Shown piece after piece: positions 56,055 to 63,995 of a stretch of 64,000 bases of DNA. Numbering within the stretch: the first letter of the stretch is position 1; every line of letters begins with the position of its first letter. A model generated the notes under the pieces. The model ran no database searches and was not told where the DNA came from. It worked only from the letters and a program-made list of their open reading frames with translations. This DNA comes from Telluria beijingensis (lineage in GTDB: Bacteria > Pseudomonadota > Gammaproteobacteria > Burkholderiales > Burkholderiaceae_D), in the NCBI RefSeq assembly GCF_030770395.1, contig NZ_CP132480.1, positions 5,172,846 through 5,236,845 on the forward strand. Direction: 5' to 3'. The position numbers and the translations under genes are program-made.

Positions 56055-57187
56055 ACATTGGGTGCCTGATGTCTCACCAGGTCGTAGCTGGTACTGCGCC
56101 CGCCTGCACCGGACCGCTGCAGGATACCCATTTCGACCAGCTCGTTGATGTCACGCAGCGCGGTATCTGTCGACGATTTTGCGATGGCAGCCCACTTGCC
56201 GGTGGTGAGCTTGCCCTCGGAGCCATCGAGCAGGCGGTTGATGATCTTGACTTGCCGCTCGTTGAGCCCCACGCCCGAAACCCGCTGCCAGAAATGGGCC
56301 TTTTCCAGCACGACATCGAGCGCGTGGTGGGCCAGGTCCACGGCCTCGCCTAGCGTCTGCAGAAACCACAGCAGCCATTCCGTCACATTCATGTCGGCCT
56401 TTTGCGTGCGCTCCAGGATGTCGTAGTACGCCTCGCGCTCGCGCTGGATCTGCGCCGACAGGCTGTAGAAGCGCTGCGGACTGCCATCGGCGCGCGCCAG
56501 CAGCAGATCGCCAATGGCGCGCGCGATACGGCCATTGCCATCGTCGAAGGGATGCATCGTCACAAACCAAAGATGCCCGAGTCCGGCGCGAATCAGTGCC
56601 GGCTCAGCCTGGGCTTGTGCGTTGACCCATGCGAGAAAGCGCTCCATCTCTTTAGCCAGGCGCTGCGCTGGAGGGGCTTCGTAGTGGACACGCTGTCGCC
56701 CGATGGGGCCGGACACGACTTGCATCGGACCGTAAGTATCGTCGCGCCACGTGCCGGTGCTGATCTTGCTCAGGCCAGAATAGCCAGTCGGGAAAAGTGC
56801 GGCATGCCAGCCGAACAGGCGCTCTCGCGTCAACGGCGACGAACAGTTGATGGCCGCATCGAGTACCATCTCGACAACACCTTCAACGTGCCGGTCCACT
56901 GGCGCCAACGACCCGATCTCGACACCCAGGCGTCGTGCGATGGATGAACGAACCGAGGCGACGTTCAGGTGTTCGCCTTCGATTTCGCTGGTCTTGAGCA
57001 CGTCGTCAGTCAATGCGGCGAGGCTGGCCTCGTTGCGCAAACCCAGGCCGATATCGGCAAGCCTGCCGAGCAGCAGGCCCTGACGTTGACTGACCTGCGC
57101 AAGCGGCGACACAAGTGCCGCCAGGTCGTAGCGCCAGTTCGGCCAATCTGGAATCTGCCAGATATAGGGGTAATCGCCGCAGTTCAT
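56051..57187 (-). CDS. Fic-domain protein (AMP transferase family)
   Basis: A 378-residue protein. Fic core H212-PFDDGNGRIAR is complete. The N-terminal inhibitory helix motif T66-S-E-I-E70-G71 ((S/T)xxxE(G/N)) marks a class II, self-inhibited enzyme; a C-terminal winged helix (KLTTGKWAAIAKSSTDTALRDINELVEMGILQRSG) follows, as in DUF4172-Fic proteins. It transfers AMP to target proteins. ATG 57187 is the start. Its stop overlaps the kinase's by 4 bases, tail to tail. Confidence 0.92.
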   Translation of the reverse strand: MNCGDYPYIWQIPDWPNWRYDLAALVSPLAQVSQRQGLLLGRLADIGLGLRNEASLAALTDDVLKTSEIEGEHLNVASVRSSIARRLGVEIGSLAPVDRHVEGVVEMVLDAAINCSSPLTRERLFGWHAALFPTGYSGLSKISTGTWRDDTYGPMQVVSGPIGRQRVHYEAPPAQRLAKEMERFLAWVNAQAQAEPALIRAGLGHLWFVTMHPFDDGNGRIARAIGDLLLARADGSPQRFYSLSAQIQREREAYYDILERTQKADMNVTEWLLWFLQTLGEAVDLAHHALDVVLEKAHFWQRVSGVGLNERQVKIINRLLDGSEGKLTTGKWAAIAKSSTDTALRDINELVEMGILQRSGAGGRSTSYDLVRHQAPNV

Positions 57188-57431
57188 GCGGTGATTGTAC
57201 GGAGTAATCGCCGCATTGCCAATGCTGGATTGAGCGCGACTGTTCACGCTGAAAATCGTTCGGCTTGTTCATTCATGAAGGCACTCTACACAAAACGTCG
57301 GCAGTTATTCATATTTGCCGACATCTTGTTCAGCATTTCTTGTTTTGGAATTCCTTGGAATGCAGACTGAAGGCATCGAATCCGTGGGACTTCTATATGG
57401 GTGCAAAGTCGATCGATTGCCCTACAGCAGC

Positions 57432-59216
57432 ATGCTTCGGCATACAATTGTTGAGTCGACAAAACATACCGAAGATCACGTGCAGACCATTCCTCACTAT
57501 GATCAGAACGCCGAGCAGCTTGTATCCCAGTACGAATCGCTGACCTTCGAGCATGTGCACCCCGCCCTGCTGAACCTACTGCCACCTCCCGGCTCGACGA
57601 TTCTGGACGTCGGCGCCGGCTCCGGAAGAGATGCTGCCTGGTTTGCGGCCAAAGGATACGATGTTGTCGCCGCCGAGCCCTCGGAAGGGATGCGCACGCT
57701 GGCGCGCCAGCGCCATCCTTCACCACGCATTCACTGGGTGGCTGACAGCCTGCCGGACCTGGCCCAGGTACGCCGGCTGGGACTGACCTTCGATCTGATC
57801 CTACTCTCGGCGGTCTGGATGCACGTTCCCCCGGCTGCGCGCCAGCGTGCCCTGCGAAAGCTGGCAACGCTGCTATCGCCAAATGGACGCATCGCGATCA
57901 GCCTTCGCATCGGCCCACCCGATACCGATCGCGCCATGTACGAGGTGACGCTACCGGAGCTGACGACAATGGCCCAGCAGTTCGGCCTCAGGCTGGTACG
58001 CGCCGACGACAGCCCCGACAGGCTCGGCCGACCAGGTATTTCGTGGACGACTGCGGTTCTTGGGCTACCGGATGATGGCCTGGGCGCACTTCCGCTGCTG
58101 CGCCACTTGATCCTCACCGATGGGAAGTCATCGACCTACAAGATCGCGCTGCTGCGCATCCTCGCCAGGATCGCCGATAGCGCGGCTGGTGCGGTGCGCC
58201 ATGAGTCGGAGTCCGTCGTCCTGCCAATGGGCCTGGTGGCACTGTTCTGGCTACGCATGTACAAGCCGCTCATCGAAGGCGGGCTTCCCCAGATGCCGCC
58301 CAACCGGGCTGGAAACGCTCCGGGTTTCGTGACCAACAACTTCACGGCCTTGCTTCCTATCCGGCCGGTGGACCTGCGCGCAGGGATGGCGTTCCATGAT
58401 GATACGGCGCGGCACCTTCATGGCAGCCTGTGGGAGATCTCTCGCTTGATTCGCGAAATGCCGGTCAAGTACCTGCGCTGGCCGGCGAGCGACGAGAACA
58501 TCTTCCATATCAGGCACCATCGCCGCACATCGACACCATCAAGCCTGAGGATCGACGACCCTTTCCTGTGGAGCTTCGGCGAGTTCCACGTTCCGCTGCA
58601 GATCTGGGAAGCGCTTAGCCACTACAGCGTGTGGGTCGAACCAGTCCTCGTTGCGGAATGGGTGCGGCTGATGGAGTCCTACGCGGGACAACTCGGTCCG
58701 GCACTGGGTTCGACCGCGTATTCGCTGCTCGCCTGGGCGGGCCCCGAACGCGATACCAGCTTCGCGCGTGCCGCAGTAGAGCGGCTTCGCAACCAGGGCA
58801 AATCGATCTACTGCGTCTGGTCCGGTCAGCGGCTGCGCGAAGACTACGACATCGACCACTGTTTTCCCTTTGCCGCCTGGCCCTGTGGGGATGCCTGGAA
58901 CCTGATGCCGGCATCGCGGCGGATCAACAACGAGAAGTCGAACCGCCTGGTCACGCAAACCGCGCTGGAAGGGGCTAGCGACCGGATCACCGAGTGGTGG
59001 GAAGAGGCCTTCCTGGCGACCGGACCCGATGCGCGCCAGCGGTTCTTCCTGGAAGCCGAGCAAACCCTGCCGCTGCTGGATACCGCCGGTTCTCCTGCGG
59101 ACCTGATCGATGCAATGAAGGTACAGCGCATTCGCCTGGCCAGGGAACAGGGTTTGCGTCCATGGGAGCCAACAGCGCGCCCGGAGCGGTTCGCGCCCGA
59201 TCCGGAGTTCAACTGA
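57432..59216 (+). CDS. SAM-dependent methyltransferase fused to HNH nuclease domain
   Basis: 594 residues from ATG 57432; ATG 57360 or GTG 57480 are alternatives, as no start has a good ribosome site. The N-terminus is a class I methyltransferase with motif I LDVGAGSGRDAAW (58-70), acidic loop AEPSEGM (81-87) and motif IV-like FDLILLSAVWMH (120-131); DNA-MTase (D/N)PPY is absent, so it resembles small-molecule or protein MTases. An unknown middle (about 215-455) is followed by an HNH domain: SIYCVWSG, Asp475-His476 (DYDIDHCFPF), Asn490 (AWNLMPA) and NNEKSNRL. The fusion is rarely described and may be a restriction-like effector. Confidence 0.8.
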   Translation: MLRHTIVESTKHTEDHVQTIPHYDQNAEQLVSQYESLTFEHVHPALLNLLPPPGSTILDVGAGSGRDAAWFAAKGYDVVAAEPSEGMRTLARQRHPSPRIHWVADSLPDLAQVRRLGLTFDLILLSAVWMHVPPAARQRALRKLATLLSPNGRIAISLRIGPPDTDRAMYEVTLPELTTMAQQFGLRLVRADDSPDRLGRPGISWTTAVLGLPDDGLGALPLLRHLILTDGKSSTYKIALLRILARIADSAAGAVRHESESVVLPMGLVALFWLRMYKPLIEGGLPQMPPNRAGNAPGFVTNNFTALLPIRPVDLRAGMAFHDDTARHLHGSLWEISRLIREMPVKYLRWPASDENIFHIRHHRRTSTPSSLRIDDPFLWSFGEFHVPLQIWEALSHYSVWVEPVLVAEWVRLMESYAGQLGPALGSTAYSLLAWAGPERDTSFARAAVERLRNQGKSIYCVWSGQRLREDYDIDHCFPFAAWPCGDAWNLMPASRRINNEKSNRLVTQTALEGASDRITEWWEEAFLATGPDARQRFFLEAEQTLPLLDTAGSPADLIDAMKVQRIRLAREQGLRPWEPTARPERFAPDPEFN

Positions 59217-59260
59217 CCGAGTGCTGAGCAAGGGCTCGACATCTATCTCAGGACGGGACG

Positions 59261-59285
59261 AAAAAAAGCCCCAACGTCTGGGGCT
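59261..59285 (-). terminator. tRNA-Ser terminator
   Basis: On the minus strand GCCCCA-GACGT-TGGGGC (59284-59268) followed by TTTTTTT. It lies 16 bases after the CCA end of the tRNA-Ser fragment, so it is the original terminator of that gene. Confidence 0.9.
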
Positions 59286-59300
59286 CTTGTTCAGTATGCT

Positions 59301-59363
59301 TGGCGGAAGCGGTGAGATTCGAACTCACGAACGGGTTCCCCCGTCGGCAGTTTTCAAGACTAC
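59301..59363 (-). other. tRNA-Ser(TGA) 3' fragment, likely prophage attR
   Basis: On the minus strand the anticodon arm GTAGT-CTTGAAA-ACTGC (anticodon TGA, Ser), a long variable arm (CGACGGGGGAACCCGTTCG), T-arm GAGTTCGAATCTC and acceptor CGCTTCCGCCA are present. The 5' half is missing: upstream there is no GGAAGCG acceptor strand or D-arm. A tRNA 3' half with its terminator and no 5' half is the usual right end of an element integrated into a tRNA gene. The intact tRNA-Ser should lie at the other end, beyond the window. Confidence 0.85.
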
Positions 59364-59399
59364 GGCCAAACCCTATTTGGCTCAAAGACTTATCGAACA

Positions 59400-59479
59400 A
59401 TCGTTTCCGCAGCATGTGACTTCTACCCCATCCTAACCCATTGTTTTGTCGAGTTAGGGCCAGAGGTTGCGGAAACGAT
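59400..59479. repeat. Nested inverted repeats next to the tRNA fragment
   Basis: ATCGTTTCCGCA (59400-59411) and TGCGGAAACGAT (59468-59479) are a perfect 12-bp inverted repeat with 56 bases between. Inside it CCTAAC (59431-59436) and GTTAGG (59453-59458) form a second pair. The location directly inside the putative att end suggests integrase/excisionase arm sites, or a small structured RNA. Confidence 0.6.
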
Positions 59480-59491
59480 TTTCGTGGTCGA

Positions 59492-60187
59492 TCACTGATG
59501 GAGGGCTGGCTCCGCGACACGGTGTGCGGGCGCCACTTCGTGCCGCGGCTGCATGCGGTGCGCTGGGTTAATTTGCATTGGCAGGAATAGCGGCTCGTCA
59601 CGCTGCGGCCCCCGGCGTTTCACAAACCCCACCTCGAGTCCGCCGGCGCGCGGGCGCAGTGCTAGGCGCAGCGGCGCCGGCGACGGATCTTGCGCGGCGG
59701 CGAGTGGTCGAAGCATGAAAAAGAGCGTTTCGCCTTCTTGGGCGGCGAGCGTCAAGCGCCGCTGGCTCTCCGGCCGCACCTGGTTCTGCCAGAACAGCAG
59801 CGCGCCGCAGCTCCCGCTGCGCAGAACCTGCTCGGCCGCCCACAACGCATCCGCCGTGCGGTCGGCGCGCAGCCATAGCGCCGACTCGGGCGGGATGCCC
59901 ATTCCGGCCAGCGCCAGTGCCTGGGGCGGGTGCGGCGGCTGCAGGAATGCGATCTGACGATCCGCCACCGCCGACAGGGCTGGCGCCAGCAGGCGCAGCT
60001 CGCCGACGCCAGGCTGCTGCGTGTGTAGGTCGGTCATCGATCCCGTTGGCCAGCCGCCGCCGGGCAGCTGATTGTCGAGCGCCGGATGGCCGGTACTCAC
60101 GCAGCGCGCGAAGCTGCGCGCCAGCTGCGATGCACGCCACAGGGATGGATGCAGGTGTTCGGGATTGATCTTGGCGGCTGTGAGCAT
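59492..60187 (-). CDS. imuA: ImuA-like SOS mutagenesis protein
   Basis: A 231-residue protein of full ImuA (SulA-like/RecA-like) length. Landmarks are HPSLWRASQLA, GHPALDNQLPGGGWPTGSMTDLHTQQPGVGELRLLAPAL and ESALWLRADRTADALWAAEQVLRSGSCGALLFWQ. With ImuB and DnaE2 it forms the damage-tolerance mutasome. A LexA box lies 17 bases before ATG 60187. Neither imuB nor dnaE2 follows; the next item is the tRNA fragment. So it is orphaned here or works with a pair encoded elsewhere. Confidence 0.88.
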   Translation of the reverse strand: MLTAAKINPEHLHPSLWRASQLARSFARCVSTGHPALDNQLPGGGWPTGSMTDLHTQQPGVGELRLLAPALSAVADRQIAFLQPPHPPQALALAGMGIPPESALWLRADRTADALWAAEQVLRSGSCGALLFWQNQVRPESQRRLTLAAQEGETLFFMLRPLAAAQDPSPAPLRLALRPRAGGLEVGFVKRRGPQRDEPLFLPMQINPAHRMQPRHEVAPAHRVAEPALHQ

Positions 60188-60203
60188 AATTGACTCGCTG
60201 AAA

Positions 60204-60223
60204 TACTGTACGTTTATACAGTA
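60204..60223 (-). promoter_or_regulatory. LexA box of imuA
   Basis: TACTGTACGTTTATACAGTA: CTGT-N8-ACAG with symmetric TA flanks. It is close to consensus and near the start codon, so it likely overlaps the promoter. The divergent small gene at 60335 is 111 bases away. Confidence 0.88.
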
Positions 60224-60334
60224 TATCACCAGTATCAGAATCACCACTGTTGTGCCAGCGCTGCACATGGATGCGGCCAGCATAGGTTTCTGCTCAACTG
60301 TAATTACTGAGCGCTATTCTGCGATACTTGCCGC

Positions 60335-60526
60335 ATGGATCAACGAACTGACCGTCTCATGGCCGTGCAGGTCGATCTGGCCGTCAACATCGCTGCCGTT
60401 TTCGGCATGGCGGCCGGCGTGGTTTCGCTGCACGAGTGCGGCACGCCGCTGCCCGTTATCCAGCGGGTGCTGATCCAGGGCGGCCCGCGGCGCGGCTCTA
60501 CTTCGGCCAAGCCCGAACAGTCTTAG
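60335..60526 (+). CDS. Small hypothetical protein
   Basis: A 63-residue protein, MDQRTDRLMAVQVDLAVNIA at the start, a helical middle (AAVFGMAAGVVSLHECGTPLP) and VIQRVLIQGGPRRG. There is no clear ribosome site. The reading is a plausible short gene because of the coherent helix and basic end, but no family is recognised. It is divergent from imuA. Confidence 0.45.
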   Translation: MDQRTDRLMAVQVDLAVNIAAVFGMAAGVVSLHECGTPLPVIQRVLIQGGPRRGSTSAKPEQS

Positions 60527-60739
60527 CGTAGAGCGGAACACACTTCGCTCCGAAAGAACTGTCGGAAATCCTTACACTTCAGCAGCATGTGGCCCGCTGC
60601 CTGATGCCAACAGGTTGATTTCAATAGAAATTTCAACGTGGCATGTTTGTTGCTTTTTGCGAAGGACACCCACAAAAGTGCATGGCTCAACAGGGCTGCA
60701 ACGGCAGCCGTGCAAATCACCTCTAAAACCTAGGATTCC

Positions 60740-61339
60740 ATGAAATTTGCAAACACCTTTCGCACGCTGATAGCAGCGTTTGCCCTTTCCGCCGCTGCGC
60801 ATGCTAGTGCAGCACCAATCTTGTTGGTTGACAGCAAAGGCATTCTCACCGGTGCAAATGGAGTTAATGTCGGTGGAAAGTTATACAACGTAACGTTTAC
60901 TGACGGCACTTGCGCAGCATCGTTTAATGGCTGCATAAAGTCAGCTTTTCCCTTTAGTACTAGCGTTGAGGCTGTCAGTGCCGCTCGGGCGCTTCTCGAC
61001 CAAGTTTTCATCGACACTCCGGCTGGACTATTCAATTCTAAACCCCAGCTAACATACGGCTGTACAAACATGGTTTCCTGCTTGACATATATTCCCGTTA
61101 CGTTGGCGACCGATCCGAAGTTTTTTACAAGTGCCATTCTTACAAATACTGGTGGAAATGACCTTATCTCCCTAGGCGGACTTGCCATGGTATCGGACGA
61201 TTTTGGCCGGGTTGCAACTCGGAATTTCGCTGTTTTTAAATTTGCTCCCGAGGCTGTAGATGTACCAGAGCCTACCTCCATCGCTCTATTGAGTATTGCG
61301 ATTGCTGGGCTGGCACTGTCACGCCGCAGGAAGAATTGA
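60740..61339 (+). CDS. PEP-CTERM sorting-domain protein
   Basis: A 199-residue protein: signal MKFANTFRTLIAAFALSAAA, a secreted body with Cys pairs (GTCAASFNGCI, YGCTNMVSCL) and a C-terminal PEP-CTERM signal (VPEPTSIALLSIAIAG, then RRRK). Exosortase would cut and anchor it to the surface with exopolysaccharide. Base composition is lower in GC than the core. It lies within the apparent prophage end, so it may be cargo. No exosortase gene is present here. Confidence 0.85.
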   Translation: MKFANTFRTLIAAFALSAAAHASAAPILLVDSKGILTGANGVNVGGKLYNVTFTDGTCAASFNGCIKSAFPFSTSVEAVSAARALLDQVFIDTPAGLFNSKPQLTYGCTNMVSCLTYIPVTLATDPKFFTSAILTNTGGNDLISLGGLAMVSDDFGRVATRNFAVFKFAPEAVDVPEPTSIALLSIAIAGLALSRRRKN

Positions 61340-61353
61340 TTAGCTGCCCATTT

Positions 61354-61515
61354 CTAGCCCGGCCAAGCCTGTACGGTTTTAACGTGCCGCGCTGCGCACT
61401 CGGCGTATTGCTGTAGCAGCCCGATTGCCCAGGCCTGCCAAGCGTCGAAGTCGTCGGCGGCCGGCCGCTCGATCTGCGGGCACGGCGCCGCCAGCGCGCT
61501 ATCGAGCGACGGCAA
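61354..61515 (-). pseudogene. Truncated Rz1-like outer spanin
   Basis: The last 54 codons resemble a phage o-spanin: LPSLDSALAAPCPQIERPAADD...WAIGLLQQYAECAARHVKTVQAWPG. The lipoprotein signal that should precede LPSLD is missing; the frame continues upstream into unrelated sequence (to 61650) that overlaps the opposite gene. The N-terminus was therefore lost, probably when the 61622 gene entered. A complete Rz1 lies at 62036. Confidence 0.6.
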
Positions 61516-61621
61516 TTCTATTCCTAGAGGTGATCGTGTAAGCTGAGCTGTAAAGTTCGCCTTCAGCCAACAGCGCTCCTTTGAGAAAGCCCAAACGGGC
61601 TCAGAACCAAATGTTTGCAAA

Positions 61622-61993
61622 ATGATTATGCTAGTGACATCAATAGTCATGCTTTCCGCTGTGGCAGCAGGGTCCGTGCTAGGTTACATACTCGGGTTTT
61701 CGATTGCTTCACACAACGATATTGTCTCCGGGGTTCAGCCTAGAACGAGTAACAAAGTCATCCTATTTCTTGCCCGCCCTGCCGGCTCAAATTTTGCAGA
61801 AAAAGTATTGCGTGTGCTGGTCGTAATTCTCTGGTTGCCAATATTCTTTGGCATATGTTCCATCCCAGCGATAGTAGGAGAGGCACTCGAGGTAGATGAT
61901 GATCTAACTATCAAAGCAACGTACGGCGTCTTTGTTATCGTACTGTTAATCGCTCAGAGGCTCGGGGCAAGGGCGTGGAAGGGACTGGTCTAA
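61622..61993 (+). CDS. Membrane hypothetical protein, prophage moron candidate
   Basis: A 123-residue protein with three hydrophobic segments (MLVTSIVMLSAVAAGSVLGYIL, LRVLVVILWLPIFFGICSI, TYGVFVIVLLIAQRLG). Base composition is AT-rich and it is opposite to the lysis genes on both sides, typical of a moron. Ribosome site is poor. Function unknown. Confidence 0.6.
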   Translation: MIMLVTSIVMLSAVAAGSVLGYILGFSIASHNDIVSGVQPRTSNKVILFLARPAGSNFAEKVLRVLVVILWLPIFFGICSIPAIVGEALEVDDDLTIKATYGVFVIVLLIAQRLGARAWKGLV

Positions 61994-62009
61994 TCATCGC
62001 CGCGACCGA

Positions 62010-62477
62010 TTACTCCGGCCAAGCCTGCTCGAGCATTAACGCGTCATTGGCGTGTCGGTCAGCCTTTTCTGCCAGCTCTCGATATTCGCTCTGGCAGTTT
62101 TGGAGTACGGCTGCAAGGGTTGTGGTTGAGTGACGGAGGGCTTCGACGGAAGCGTCGGGCACGCCGCGGCCAATGGCGGCAAGGGTGTCGCGCAGGCCGA
62201 AAGAAGCGTCGGCAGAGCCAGCAGCCAGGCTGCGGATAATTTGGTCACGTGAGTTCGCATTTTCGAGGGCCTGATTTCGTTGGGTGGTCCAGTCCTGCTC
62301 GCGCAGGCGAGCGAGATCCTTAGCGGCCGCCAGCTGGGCGTCGCGCGCCGCGATGTCGGCGCGGTGCGCGGCGTCGAGCCGCCAGCCGTTGGCGGCCCAG
62401 CCTCCGGCACCGGCAAACGCCATGGCAAGCAGCGCGGCGACGCCGGCGGCCAGCGCGCGGTATGCCGCCGGGATCAT
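62010..62477 (-). CDS. Rz-like inner-membrane spanin (i-spanin)
   Basis: A 155-residue protein: TM at 5-28 (AYRALAAGVAALLAMAFAGAGG), then a periplasmic coiled coil (RADIAARDAQLAAAKDLARLREQDWTTQRNQALENA) as in DUF2514/Rz proteins. Its ATG overlaps the endolysin's stop by 4 bases. The Rz1 gene is nested inside it in another frame. It forms the envelope-spanning complex that fuses the membranes at lysis. Confidence 0.9.
   Translation of the reverse strand: MIPAAYRALAAGVAALLAMAFAGAGGWAANGWRLDAAHRADIAARDAQLAAAKDLARLREQDWTTQRNQALENANSRDQIIRSLAAGSADASFGLRDTLAAIGRGVPDASVEALRHSTTTLAAVLQNCQSEYRELAEKADRHANDALMLEQAWPE
62036..62260 (-). CDS. Rz1-like outer-membrane spanin, nested in Rz
   Basis: A 74-residue lipoprotein with signal MRTHVTKLSAAWLLALPTLLSAC (Cys23) and a Pro-rich mature part (ATPLPPLAAACPTLPSKPSV), as in Rz1. 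It lies wholly within the Rz gene in the other reading frame, the standard nested arrangement of lambda-type spanins. Start ATG 62260. Confidence 0.88.
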   Translation of the reverse strand: MRTHVTKLSAAWLLALPTLLSACATPLPPLAAACPTLPSKPSVTQPQPLQPYSKTARANIESWQKRLTDTPMTR

Positions 62478-63139
62478 GGAATCGCCCTCATGGCCTGATC
62501 GGTCAGCGCGCGCCGCTCGATGTAGCCGATGGCGTCGCCGATGCGCGCGGTCTTGCGGCCGATATTGATGCAGTCGGACACGCCGTCGACGTCATCGATG
62601 TCAGCGAAGCGGTTCAGGTCGTTGACGTGCCAGAACCAGCCGGCGCCCAGGGCGGCGCCCATGTCGGTCGAGAGCCAAGCGCCGATGCTGTCGCGCGACA
62701 GGCCGAAGTAGTCGGCGACGGCGTTGTGGTTCTCGGTGCCGGTGATCTGCATCCAGCCGGCGCCGCGCGTGCGCCACCCGTCGCCGCTCTCCGGGCCGCG
62801 GTTGCCCATGCGGTTGGCGTAAGCGATGTTGGCGATCGCCACCTGGTCAGCCGCGTGCGCCGTCGTGCGGCCGTAGCGCTCGGCCTGCGCCGGCGTGAAA
62901 CGCGTCACGGCCCGGGTGTTGAATGTCGCCAGGATGGCGGCCGGCGTGTAGTTCAGGTTCTCGCGCTTGCGCACGAACCCGCCGCTCTCGTGCGCCACTT
63001 GGGCGAGGAAGTGCGCCAGGCGCCGGCGGGTCGTGATCCCGAAGCGCTCGAGCGCAGGGTCCAGAGCGGTGGCGACGATGGCCGCATTGGAACCGCATTG
63101 CGGCGCCACCCGACGGATCGTTTCGACGGCGACGATCAT
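62474..63139 (-). CDS. Glycoside hydrolase family 19 endolysin
   Basis: A 221-residue protein of the GH19/chitinase-like phage lysozyme group. Sections FLAQVAHESGGFVRKRENLNYTP (with catalytic Glu), GNRGPESGDGWRTRGAGWMQITG and NRFADIDDVDGVSDCINIGR are the family landmarks. It cleaves peptidoglycan at lysis. No signal peptide, so a holin or pinholin is needed. It overlaps Rz and the holin gene by 4 bases each (ATGA), a tight lysis operon. Confidence 0.92.
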   Translation of the reverse strand: MIVAVETIRRVAPQCGSNAAIVATALDPALERFGITTRRRLAHFLAQVAHESGGFVRKRENLNYTPAAILATFNTRAVTRFTPAQAERYGRTTAHAADQVAIANIAYANRMGNRGPESGDGWRTRGAGWMQITGTENHNAVADYFGLSRDSIGAWLSTDMGAALGAGWFWHVNDLNRFADIDDVDGVSDCINIGRKTARIGDAIGYIERRALTDQAMRAIP

Positions 63140-63516
63140 GGCTGCCCCCGCACGTCACGCACCACGTCGGCGAGCGTCGCGGTGCGCTTCGCCTCGACGT
63201 AGTTGAACAGCCAGCGCACGATGGCCCAGCCCGGCAGGCCACAGGCGAACACCAGGCCCAGCATCGCCACCAGGCCGAACGGCGAATGCGCCCAGGCCTG
63301 CAGGTCGTAGTGCTGGATCACGGCCGCGCCGCCGCCGATCGAGAACATGATGGTCGAGATCAGGCCTACCGCCCACTCGCGCGGGCTGCGCGGCGTCATC
63401 GCGCACATCACGACCACCGACGCCAGGCCGGCGCCGATCGCGCCGATGCCGGCCAGGCCGCCCAGTAGCTTCCATCCTGCTGCGCCGGCGGCGGCGCCGG
63501 AAATTGGTTCACTCAT
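63136..63516 (-). CDS. Putative phage holin
   Basis: A 126-residue protein with three or four hydrophobic segments (AGWKLLGGLAGIGAIGAGLASVVVMC, WAVGLISTIMFSIGGGAAVI, PFGLVAMLGLVFACGLPGWAIVRWL) ahead of the endolysin in the operon. Holin is inferred from size, membrane segments and position. ATG 63516 (MSEPISGAAAG) is used; a start 15 bases upstream overlaps the preceding gene. Confidence 0.75.
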   Translation of the reverse strand: MSEPISGAAAGAAGWKLLGGLAGIGAIGAGLASVVVMCAMTPRSPREWAVGLISTIMFSIGGGAAVIQHYDLQAWAHSPFGLVAMLGLVFACGLPGWAIVRWLFNYVEAKRTATLADVVRDVRGQP

Positions 63517-63527
63517 TTGGGATGCCT

Positions 63528-63995
63528 TCATGGTTTTGCTGCATCAGGAAAAACAAAACCCGCCGAAGCGGGTTTCAGGAGGGTGAGCGCGCTGGCCAGC
63601 GTGCCGGGAGAGTACCGCCAGGGGTCCGGGATGCCGAGCGCGGCGGCCACGGCCTCCGAGCAGAACCAACGGCGCTGGCTATGCGGGATCGGCGACAGCA
63701 CGAACTGCAGGTTGCCCAGCAGGTCGTACGGCGCGCCGCGGTGCGCCTTGAACCAGGACTCGGCGCCCTGCTCCAGTTCGGGCGGCAGGTCGATCAGCAC
63801 CCAGTTCTCGGTGTCGACGTCGATCAGCTTGTTGCGCACGCCGCCGTCAGCGAACGACGCCGACCAGGCGCGGCCGGTCGACAGCACCAGCTCGACGTGC
63901 GAGAACTCGCTGCGAGTCCACCAGCGCACCAGGCGGTTGTAGATGCCGGCCAGGCCGGGACGGGTGCCGCGGTAGAAAGCTGCTTTCAGGGCCAT
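63528..63995 (-). CDS. Papain-like (NlpC/P60, YiiX-type) phage protein
   Basis: A 155-residue protein. Catalytic layout His (FSHVELVL) then Cys (WFCSEAVAAALG) as in permuted papain-like amidases seen in phages next to lysis genes. It may trim peptidoglycan or act on an acyl chain. Start ATG 63995 lies 5 bases from the window end, so its ribosome site is only partly seen. It overlaps nothing; the holin gene follows after 11 bases. Confidence 0.78.
   Translation of the reverse strand: MALKAAFYRGTRPGLAGIYNRLVRWWTRSEFSHVELVLSTGRAWSASFADGGVRNKLIDVDTENWVLIDLPPELEQGAESWFKAHRGAPYDLLGNLQFVLSPIPHSQRRWFCSEAVAAALGIPDPWRYSPGTLASALTLLKPASAGFVFPDAAKP

Noticed and set aside
59301..59400. An intact tRNA-Ser gene
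   Set aside because: No acceptor 5' strand GGAAGCG or D-arm at the right distance; the cloverleaf cannot close.
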